The notes beneath the pieces are model-generated. The model made no database searches, was not told where the DNA came from, and was given only the letters and a program-made list of their open reading frames with translations. This document shows, in pieces, positions 5,548 to 11,254 of a stretch of DNA of 11,254 nucleotides. This DNA is from UBA9865 sp035647835. Its GTDB lineage: Bacteria; Bacillota; Dethiobacteria; Dethiobacterales; Dethiobacteraceae. Numbering within the stretch: the first letter of the stretch is position 1; every line of letters begins with the position of its first letter. Made by a program: the position numbers and the translations under genes. The stretch spans positions 1 to 11,254 of the forward strand of contig DASRMS010000002.1 of NCBI GenBank assembly GCA_035647835.1. Direction: 5' to 3'.

Positions 5548-6435
5548 TTGATTGCACCTTTTGGTGAAGTATTAACAGCAATGATCACACCGTTTACAGA
5601 TGACGGTGAAGTGAATTATGAGGAAGCCGTTAGATTAGCTACATATCTGGCGGATAACGGCAGTGATGCCATCGTTGTGGCCGGAACTACCGGGGAATCT
5701 CCGACCTTAACAGATGAAGAAAAAATCAAGTTGTTCACGACTGTTGCAGAAGCCGTCAAAGGTAAGGCGAAAGTGCTTGCCGGAACCGGTGCTAATTCCA
5801 CCAAGCACTCTGTGGAATTAACTAAAAAAGCTGAAACAAGCGGCGTGGACGGCATTATGTTGGTAGTGCCCTATTACAACAAACCTACTCAGGAGGGTTT
5901 GTATCAGCATTTTGCGGCCATCGCTAAAGCGACAACGCTCCCGGTGCTGCTTTATAATGTGCCAGGTCGAACGTCACTAAATATGGCTGCGGAGACTACC
6001 GTTCGTTTAGCCGCTGCGGTGACCAATATTGTGGCGATCAAAGAAGCCAGTGGTAATTTAGAGCAGATTGCCCGCATTCGCAGTACTGCGCCGCCGGACT
6101 TTGCAATTTATAGCGGGGATGACGCTCTGACCCTGCCGATCCTTGCTGTGGGGGGCTGTGGTATCGTCTCTGTGGCCTCACACGTTGCCGGCAAGGAAAT
6201 TAAAAAAATGGTTTCAGCTTACCGGGCAGGTGACACAGCAACAGCATTAACTATCCATCTTCGTTTGCTGCCCTTGTTTAAAGCAATGTTCATGGTGACT
6301 AATCCTATTCCGGTTAAAACTGCCATGCATATGCTTGGCTTCAAAACAGATGTGCTGCGACTGCCGCTAGTGGCACCAACTTTAGTGGAAAAAGCACCAT
6401 TAGAAGAAGTATTAACCAGGATGGGTTATCTATAG
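5548..6435 (+). CDS. dapA: 4-Hydroxy-tetrahydrodipicolinate synthase
   Basis: Condenses pyruvate with aspartate semialdehyde to 4-hydroxy-tetrahydrodipicolinate, the branch point to lysine, diaminopimelate for peptidoglycan and spore dipicolinate. It is a class I aldolase TIM barrel of about 295 residues. Family motifs are GTTGESPTL (pyruvate binding), PYYNKPTQEGLYQHF, YNVPGRTS (catalytic tyrosine), IVAIKEASGN (Schiff-base lysine, residue 165) and YSGDDALTLPILAVGGCGIVSV. Two TTG codons in tandem (5545 and 5548) could start it; I prefer 5548, six bases behind the near-perfect GGAGGTGA (5534-5541), because 5545 leaves only three. It is the last gene of the dpa-dap operon, with its own growth-phase promoter and a strong terminator behind it. 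Confidence 0.97.
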   Translation: MIAPFGEVLTAMITPFTDDGEVNYEEAVRLATYLADNGSDAIVVAGTTGESPTLTDEEKIKLFTTVAEAVKGKAKVLAGTGANSTKHSVELTKKAETSGVDGIMLVVPYYNKPTQEGLYQHFAAIAKATTLPVLLYNVPGRTSLNMAAETTVRLAAAVTNIVAIKEASGNLEQIARIRSTAPPDFAIYSGDDALTLPILAVGGCGIVSVASHVAGKEIKKMVSAYRAGDTATALTIHLRLLPLFKAMFMVTNPIPVKTAMHMLGFKTDVLRLPLVAPTLVEKAPLEEVLTRMGYL

Positions 6436-6440
6436 TCAGC

Positions 6441-6469
6441 AAAACCGTGTTCGGCACGGTTTTTTTTTT
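6441..6469 (+). terminator. Rho-independent terminator after dapA
   Basis: AAAACCGTG (6441-6449) pairs with CACGGTTTT (6455-6463) around TTCGG, and a run of ten T ends at 6469. It begins five bases after the dapA stop codon and separates the dap operon from rnj. Confidence 0.95.
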
Positions 6470-6531
6470 GCTAATTTAGGAAGCCAGCGCCTCGTAATAA
6501 ACAAATGACTAGAGACGCCCTTCTAAATGGC

Positions 6532-6599
6532 ATGCAATCTGAAGAAAACGCAAGCTTTCTTTAAGCTGCCTTGCATATTTTATGCGGACTTGCATCCGC
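6532..6599. promoter_or_regulatory. Repeated TTGCAT sites and small palindromes upstream of rnj
   Basis: ATGCAA (6532-6537) and two TTGCAT copies (6571-6576 and 6590-6595, the latter pair both within CTTGCAT and 19 bases apart) recur in this intergenic stretch. They overlap two small palindromes: GCATA-TTT-TATGC (6573-6585) and GCGGA-N6-TCCGC (6584-6599). The last overlaps the putative rnj -35. This could be an operator or processing structure; no known regulator is assigned. Confidence 0.35.
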
Positions 6600-6619
6600 T
6601 TCTTCAATTCAGTTATAAT
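6590..6619 (+). promoter_or_regulatory. Candidate sigma-A promoter of rnj
   Basis: TTGCAT (6590-6595) and a perfect TATAAT (6614-6619) are separated by 18 bases. The start of transcription would be near 6626, about 45 bases ahead of the coding region. The -10 is strong and the -35 moderate. The upstream terminator makes a promoter here necessary. Confidence 0.6.
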
Positions 6620-6669
6620 GGTAGCTAGTGATATTTGGACGGAAACAAATTAGAAGGAGGTGAAGTATT

Positions 6670-8379
6670 TTGAGTAATGGTCAAAGTAGACGCAGAGCAA
6701 AGGTAAAACATGTGGCAAATCCTACCAGAAAAGTGCAGGTCATTCCGATTGGTGGTATCGGAGAAATCGGTAAAAACATGTATGTCATTCGCTATGAGGA
6801 TGAAATAATCATTATTGATGCCGGCATGTCATTTCCGACAGAAGAAATGTTCGGGATTGATGTGGTCATACCAGATATAACATATCTGCTGGAAAATCAA
6901 GATAAGATACAGGCTGTCCTCTTAACGCATGGTCATGAGGACCATATTGGCGGATTACCATATTTTTTACAAAAGATCAATGTGCCGGTTTATGGGACAA
7001 AATTAACTTTAGGCCTTGTTGAGGTTAAATTACGCGAGCACCGGATGTTAGCTGACTGTACCTTACATACTATTCAGCCTGAGGATAAGCTTGAACTGGG
7101 TTCTTTTAAAATTGAATTTTTCCGCACCAATCACAGTATTCCCGATTCCGTTGGCATGGCAGTTAAAACACCAGTCGGCACGATAGTCCATACTGGCGAC
7201 TTTAAGTTTGATCAAACTCCCGTCAGTGGTCAGGTCACTGATTATTATCGCTTAGCAAAATTAGGAGAGAAGGGTGTGCTGGTAGCACTTTCTGATAGTA
7301 CTAATGCCGAGCGCCCCGGTTATACCTATTCTGAAAAAGAGGTTGGCAGTGCGATTATGGATATCTTCCGTACAGCTCGCCAACGCATAATTCTTGCTAC
7401 TTTTGCTTCTAATATACACCGTATTCAGCAAGTGATTGATGCCGCTACACACTACAAACGAAAAGTTGCAGTAGTCGGCCGCAGTATGGTCAATGTCGTT
7501 TCGATCGCGCAAGAACTTGGTTATCTGCATGCCGAAGCAGGCACGATTGTAGAAGTAGATGAGATCAACAAAATGCCGCCGCATAAAGCAGTAATCCTTA
7601 CTACGGGGAGTCAGGGTGAGCCGATGGCTGCCCTAACACGGATTGCCAGGGCTGAGCACAGAAAAGTCGAATTAATACCTGGCGATACTGTTATCATCTC
7701 GGCGTCACCAATCCCGGGTAACGAGAAACTGGTGTCGCGTACTATTGATAATCTCTTTGCGCTAGGAGCCGACGTAATTTATGAGCGTGTTTCTGGTGTT
7801 CATGTCTCAGGTCACGCCTCGCAAGAAGAATTAAAGTTAATGCTAAATCTGCTTAAACCCAAATATCTAATTCCTATTCATGGTGAATATCGACATCTTA
7901 TTCACCATGCGCAAGTTGCTGAAAAAGTAGGCATTCCTAGCGATAACGTGTTTATCATGGAAAATGGGCAGGTATTAGAGTTTACGCCTGGATCTGCTCG
8001 TATTGTCGGCAACGTGCCGGCAGGACACGTACTAGTAGATGGTTTGGGTGTTGGTGATGTCGGCAGCATTGTCTTACGCGATAGAAAACTGCTGTCTGAA
8101 GATGGCATTATCATGGTAGTAATGACGATCATGAGGGAAAACGGCGAAATTATGGCTGGCCCAGAAATCTACACACGTGGTTTTGTCTATGTGCGCGAGT
8201 CAGAAATCTTGCTGGATGAAGCACGTGAGCATGTTTATAAGTCCATAACAAAAGCACTTCAAGGTAGAAATACCGATTGGTCCAGTGTAAAAGGTCAGAT
8301 GAGGGAATCCTTGTCCCGCTATATCTGGGAAAAAATGCATCGGCGTCCAATCATCTTGCCGGTGATCATGGAAATTTAA
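6670..8379 (+). CDS. rnj: Ribonuclease J (metallo-beta-lactamase/beta-CASP RNase)
   Basis: RNase J has 5'-3' exonuclease and endonuclease activity and takes part in mRNA turnover and rRNA maturation in Bacillota. The 569 residues show the zinc-binding metallo-beta-lactamase motif HGHEDH (87-92), NHSIPDSVG, HTGDFKFD (174-181) and SDSTNAERPGYT. The beta-CASP and late metal-site motifs are GSQGEP, HVSGHAS (378-384) and PIHGEYRHL (402-410), and the C-terminal RNase J domain ends in RPIILPVIMEI. A short basic N-terminal extension (SRRRAKVK) precedes the catalytic fold. The start is TTG 6670, six bases behind a perfect AAGGAGGTGA (6654-6663). The position next to dapA matches B. subtilis rnjB (ymfA), but J1 versus J2 cannot be decided from one copy. 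Confidence 0.96.
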   Translation: MSNGQSRRRAKVKHVANPTRKVQVIPIGGIGEIGKNMYVIRYEDEIIIIDAGMSFPTEEMFGIDVVIPDITYLLENQDKIQAVLLTHGHEDHIGGLPYFLQKINVPVYGTKLTLGLVEVKLREHRMLADCTLHTIQPEDKLELGSFKIEFFRTNHSIPDSVGMAVKTPVGTIVHTGDFKFDQTPVSGQVTDYYRLAKLGEKGVLVALSDSTNAERPGYTYSEKEVGSAIMDIFRTARQRIILATFASNIHRIQQVIDAATHYKRKVAVVGRSMVNVVSIAQELGYLHAEAGTIVEVDEINKMPPHKAVILTTGSQGEPMAALTRIARAEHRKVELIPGDTVIISASPIPGNEKLVSRTIDNLFALGADVIYERVSGVHVSGHASQEELKLMLNLLKPKYLIPIHGEYRHLIHHAQVAEKVGIPSDNVFIMENGQVLEFTPGSARIVGNVPAGHVLVDGLGVGDVGSIVLRDRKLLSEDGIIMVVMTIMRENGEIMAGPEIYTRGFVYVRESEILLDEAREHVYKSITKALQGRNTDWSSVKGQMRESLSRYIWEKMHRRPIILPVIMEI

Positions 8380-8489
8380 AGTCTGCATGGAATTCTCTAG
8401 TTCTGGGTGCGTGCGAACATTAGCTTCAGTATAAGAGTCAGTCTGGGCGAAATACTAGTACAGAGATTCTGATGAGGATGTGAAGCATA

Positions 8490-9266
8490 ATGACTAGTAA
8501 TCACCGCCGACAGCGCACGCCCCAAACTACACGCAGACCCCGCACTATGCCTGCCACAGCGCCAGACATACCTGTCAAGCCAGAAGCAAATCATGAAAAT
8601 GCTCTGCAAAACATTGAACAACTAGGACAAACAACTGTTCCTGTTCAGCCTGAAGGAAATATACATACTATCTCTATCATCGGGCAAATCGAAGGTCATC
8701 TGACATTGCCGCCACAGAATAAAACAACAAAATATGAACACATTATTCCCCAACTAGTGGCGATTGAGCAAAACCCTAAGATTCAGGGACTGCTAATAAT
8801 CCTTAATACAGTAGGCGGAGATGTGGAGGCAGGTTTAGCCATTGCGGAAATGATTGATACATTAACTAAACCCACTGTTTCATTAGTGCTCGGAGGTGGC
8901 CATAGTATTGGTGTGCCCATTGCTGTCAGCACAGATTATTCTTTTATCACCGAGACAGCAACCATGACCATTCACCCTATTCGCCTATCTGGTCTGGTTA
9001 TTGGCGTACCACAAACTTATGAGTACCTTGATAAAATGCAGGATCGAGTAATAAAATTTGTTACTAATCATTCTCGTATTTCGTCGGAAAAATTTCGTCG
9101 TTTGATGTTCTGTACTGATCAGCTGGCACGAGATATTGGCACGGTGATGGTGGGTAAGGATGCCATCGAAGATGGCTTAATCGATGAAGTGGGAGGCCTG
9201 GGTGCTGCTATTGCCAAACTGCAGTCATTAATTGATGGGCATTATCCAAGTGAGGTGATCCACTAA
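8490..9266 (+). CDS. tepA: ClpP-class serine protease, TepA/YmfB type
   Basis: A 258-residue protein of the ClpP/crotonase fold, in the branch called translocation-enhancing protein TepA in B. subtilis, where it has been linked to protein export and processing at the membrane. A polar, Thr/Pro/Arg-rich N-terminal tail (about residues 1-35) precedes the fold. ISIIGQIEGHL, ILNTVGGDVEAGLAIAEMID and LVLGGGHSIGVPIA follow, the last with the putative catalytic Ser139. TMTIHPIR carries the putative catalytic His162, and ARD (Asp215) precedes KDAIEDGLIDEVGG, so an intact triad is likely. GAGGATG (8473-8479) lies 10 bases before the ATG. The preceding 110-base gap shows no clear promoter or terminator, so read-through from rnj is possible. 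Its stop overlaps the ylzJ start (TAATG). Confidence 0.9.
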   Translation: MTSNHRRQRTPQTTRRPRTMPATAPDIPVKPEANHENALQNIEQLGQTTVPVQPEGNIHTISIIGQIEGHLTLPPQNKTTKYEHIIPQLVAIEQNPKIQGLLIILNTVGGDVEAGLAIAEMIDTLTKPTVSLVLGGGHSIGVPIAVSTDYSFITETATMTIHPIRLSGLVIGVPQTYEYLDKMQDRVIKFVTNHSRISSEKFRRLMFCTDQLARDIGTVMVGKDAIEDGLIDEVGGLGAAIAKLQSLIDGHYPSEVIH

Positions 9267-9496
9267 TGCTGTGGACTGTCATGCCGCTGGAAATGGTCAT
9301 GGAGGGAAGCGACAGTTTTGCACCTACATACACCGAGATTTCCTGGCAGGAAAGTACCTTAGTAGTTGAACCGTTGGAGATGAACACCGCCAGAGTGGTA
9401 AGAATCATCTCTACTAACCCGGAAGACTATTTGAACCCACAGGTACAGCCAGGCAGCATCATTCAAATCAGAAACAACCAGCCTGACCTTTCATAG
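9266..9496 (+). CDS. ylzJ: YlzJ-like small protein
   Basis: This 76-residue protein begins MLWTVMPLEMVMEGSDSFAP, the typical opening of the YlzJ-like family (tyrosine/tryptophan, then MP-E followed by a short beta-rich region). It shares one base with the tepA stop codon (TAATG) and uses GAGGTGA (9252-9258) inside tepA, so it is almost certainly translationally coupled. In B. subtilis ylzJ also follows tepA directly. The function of the family is unknown. The stop codon lies inside the loop and right arm of the terminator hairpin, so the last residues (NQPDLS) are encoded by the left arm. In B. subtilis the next gene is spoIIIE/ftsK; here the conserved order stops. Confidence 0.88.
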   Translation: MLWTVMPLEMVMEGSDSFAPTYTEISWQESTLVVEPLEMNTARVVRIISTNPEDYLNPQVQPGSIIQIRNNQPDLS

Positions 9497-9512
9497 GTCA
9501 GGCTATTTGTTT
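9480..9512 (+). terminator. Terminator overlapping the ylzJ stop codon
   Basis: AGCCTGACCT (9480-9489) pairs perfectly with AGGTCAGGCT (9495-9504) around a five-base loop, followed by ATTTGTTT. The T-tract is interrupted by one G, so it is somewhat weaker than the other two terminators. The stop codon TAG (9494-9496) begins in the loop. Confidence 0.82.
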
Positions 9513-9696
9513 CTAGACAATTAGTTGCAGATAGTTTTCTAGCCGACAAACTAGCAGCGAACATCATTAGGCTAAGAAAAGCACGAAAGGTGTAATAATT
9601 TGCTATGGATGTAAATAGAAGAAAATAAAGGAAATAGCTGCTATGGTGTTTAAAATAGATATAAAGAAAGCTAAAGGTGATAAGGGGGAAAACTGC

Positions 9697-10659
9697 GTGC
9701 GTGGCAAAGCGTTGTTGATTCTATTGTCGATGCTGTTAGTCTTGACTGGTTGTGCAGCACCATTTTCAGAGGTACAGGTTGCTGAGGAAATCGCGGCATG
9801 CTACCAACTGCTATCACCAACAGTAGTAACCATTAATTTGTTAGCAACATTACCGCATCATGGCAATTTACTGGTGTTAGTAGCAGATCATAGTGCTGCA
9901 GAGGCACCTTTGATGGATTTATTCTTATTAAACACCAAGGGGGTGGTATCCTTAGCTTCAGCACCACTGACAAACAAGATAAAACTGCACAGTTTAGTAG
10001 ATGGCAATGAAACGCTCCTTTATGGCCCTTTGCCAACGGCAGCAGAAGATGGTATTCCTGTCGAGAATTTGCCGGACGCTATAGATACCCTGCAAACTAT
10101 CACTGGTAAGGCAGCCATCACTTTGAATAGTTGGAAGATTATTGAACAGCAACTACCAATAGCAAAAGGTTTTATCCTAGCTTTAAAGCAAAAAAGACAG
10201 GCAGAAGCAGTCAACCTTTATGATGAAACGGGGAAAATACTGGCACAGTTTGCCAAGTTAAGCAAAGGAGCAATGAAAGAAACAAGTTTTACTGCCTGGG
10301 ATGAACTGCCTCTTCCTCGGGAACTAGAGCAGGAAAATATGGCCGCAGTGCAAGTTGCAGCCTCAGTCTTGGCAGCAGAAGATGAAGGCGTTAGTTTAGC
10401 AGAGGAAGAGGTGCGTGAGCCTCTGATCGCAGCCTTTAACGCTTGTTTGCCAGAATTAAGGAGAAAGGGCAGCGAAGCTGCAGACACTAACCTTGTGGTA
10501 ACTATTCACTTAAATGATGGAAGCTCTGTACTCATCAAACAACATAACAGCAACTTTACGATTTCTTTTGAGCGTGCTGAAGTTACCCTTAACTATGAGG
10601 CTAGTTCTTCAGAGTTAGCAGCTTTGTTTAAAACATACAGTAAATTGTTGAAATTATAA
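9697..10659 (+). CDS. Putative lipoprotein, function unknown
   Basis: I choose GTG 9697, behind AAGGGGGAA (9682-9690), because it gives a textbook lipoprotein signal peptide: MRGK, a hydrophobic core LLILLSMLLVL and the lipobox LTGC with Cys19. An upstream in-frame ATG at 9643 would add 18 charged residues and lacks a good ribosome binding site. The mature part (about 300 residues) should be lipid-anchored on the outer face of the membrane. It has no domain I recognise: a beta-rich middle with an LLYGPLP segment (about residue 107), an acidic helical region (EQENMAAVQVAASVLAAEDE and onward, about 210-245) and a C-terminal beta portion (VVTIHLNDGSSVLIKQHN, FTISFERAEVTLNYE). It sits where spoIIIE/ftsK would be expected by B. 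subtilis gene order. A sporulation or envelope role is speculative. Confidence 0.8.
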   Translation: MRGKALLILLSMLLVLTGCAAPFSEVQVAEEIAACYQLLSPTVVTINLLATLPHHGNLLVLVADHSAAEAPLMDLFLLNTKGVVSLASAPLTNKIKLHSLVDGNETLLYGPLPTAAEDGIPVENLPDAIDTLQTITGKAAITLNSWKIIEQQLPIAKGFILALKQKRQAEAVNLYDETGKILAQFAKLSKGAMKETSFTAWDELPLPRELEQENMAAVQVAASVLAAEDEGVSLAEEEVREPLIAAFNACLPELRRKGSEAADTNLVVTIHLNDGSSVLIKQHNSNFTISFERAEVTLNYEASSSELAALFKTYSKLLKL

Positions 10660-10664
10660 CTTGA

Positions 10665-11228
10665 TTATTGATAAACAAAACGAAGATCAGCCTGAGATAG
10701 TCTATGGTACAATTTAAATTCATCTTGCTGTGCTCTTTTTGTGATAAAAATATCGGTAAAGAAATCCCACAAAAATACCCAACCACCGATAAATATGCCT
10801 TCCTGGAGGACATTAAATAAAATACCTGTAACTTTGCTTCCCCAAAAGTAGCCGACGGTTAAGAACAGTACGGCCAACAGTAAGGAGGTAACTATTTTTC
10901 GATTTAGTTTGTTCATAGTTTTAGCAAGTCTAGCTTGAGCATAATCATAATAATTATGGTAGGCGGAAATCACAGCTTGCTCCTTTTTTTCATCTTGCTT
11001 GGCAAGAGGTAAATAGAGCACTATACTAAGCTGGTAGGCAAGCGGGATGTCCTCAGATGAATTATAAATAAAGTCATGAAATTCATCCTCAATGTCCCGT
11101 CGTTTGAAGGGTGAGGGATCCCAGCTATCATAAACATCATTATAGCTATCCAAGGAAACTTCAATTAAATAATGTTGACTTTCCTTTTCAAATTTATATA
11201 AGTTCTGAAAATATCTTTTTTTTCTCAT
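10665..11228 (-). CDS. Uncharacterised protein with two C-terminal membrane helices
   Basis: On the minus strand, convergent to the lipoprotein gene and ending five bases from it. The 187 residues split into a soluble, acidic and aromatic-rich N-terminal part (1-110) and a membrane part. The former contains the conspicuous stretch SYNDVYDSWDPSPFKRRD (28-45), followed by a predicted helical region. The membrane part has two hydrophobic helices, about 112-130 and 134-157, with the motif EGIFIGGWVFLWDF (143-156), and a charged cytoplasmic-type tail. I do not recognise a named family, although this two-part architecture looks like a conserved family rather than a random ORF. The ATG at 11228 has AGGGTGG (11238-11232) as ribosome binding site with a rather short spacer. 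The promoter would lie beyond the window. No function can be given. Confidence 0.72.
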   Translation of the reverse strand: MRKKRYFQNLYKFEKESQHYLIEVSLDSYNDVYDSWDPSPFKRRDIEDEFHDFIYNSSEDIPLAYQLSIVLYLPLAKQDEKKEQAVISAYHNYYDYAQARLAKTMNKLNRKIVTSLLLAVLFLTVGYFWGSKVTGILFNVLQEGIFIGGWVFLWDFFTDIFITKRAQQDEFKLYHRLSQADLRFVYQ

Positions 11229-11254
11229 CTGCCACCCTAATTTCTATTCTATCT

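Noticed and set aside
8397..8621. 74-residue minus-strand ORF across the rnj-tepA gap
   Set aside because: It runs against tepA coding sequence and shows no family features or ribosome binding site; the gap itself (8380-8489) shows no clear gene, promoter or terminator.
1..11254. Mobile element, CRISPR array, phage or defence system
   Set aside because: No transposase, integrase, regular repeat-spacer pattern or defence-protein motif was seen; the gene order is largely the conserved sporulation/lysine-pathway cluster.

Overview
The window looks like a chromosomal segment of an endospore-forming, Gram-positive Bacillota bacterium. I infer this from dipicolinate synthase genes dpaA and dpaB, a Spo0E-like small protein, YmxH/YlmC, TepA, YlzJ and RNase J, and from strong AGGAGG-type ribosome binding sites with frequent TTG/GTG starts. 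The gene order ymxH - dpaA - dpaB - dapG - dapA - rnj - tepA - ylzJ closely follows the Bacillus subtilis spoVF/dap region, with changes: asd is absent between dpaB and dapG, a stress-protein-like gene sits between ymxH and dpaA, and the gene after ylzJ is not ftsK/spoIIIE. The species cannot be named from this sequence alone; a sporulating clostridial-class lineage that kept dpaAB would fit.

Layout. Bases 1-795 hold the 3' part of a membrane-anchored VanW-domain protein. Bases 864-2078 are a tight run: dUTPase (dut), a 55-residue Spo0E-like protein (1319-1486), a three-helix membrane protein and YmxH, each stop overlapping or nearly touching the next ribosome binding site or start. A YflT-type stress-domain protein with a glycine-zipper segment follows (2140-2625), preceded by an imperfect palindrome and closed by a strong terminator. 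A candidate sigma-K promoter (2669-2698) then leads into dpaA-dpaB-dapG-dapA, which ends at a second strong terminator (6441-6469). A sigma-A-type extended -10 promoter lies between dapG and dapA. RNase J (6670-8379) has its own promoter region, and tepA-ylzJ follows, ending in a hairpin that overlaps the ylzJ stop codon. The last part holds a lipoprotein of unknown function (9697-10659) and, convergent to it, an uncharacterised membrane protein on the minus strand (10665-11228).

How the genes work together. DapG makes aspartyl phosphate and DapA condenses aspartate semialdehyde with pyruvate. The DapA product feeds both lysine/diaminopimelate synthesis and, through DpaA/DpaB in the mother cell, dipicolinic acid for the spore core. 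The arrangement would let sigma-K transcribe the whole dipicolinate branch late in sporulation, while the internal promoter supplies DapA during growth. RNase J and dut are housekeeping; the Spo0E-like protein would act on Spo0A~P. I see no mobile element, CRISPR array, tRNA, rRNA or recognisable defence system. The least explained parts are the small Spo0E/membrane-protein pair, the lipoprotein and the minus-strand membrane protein.
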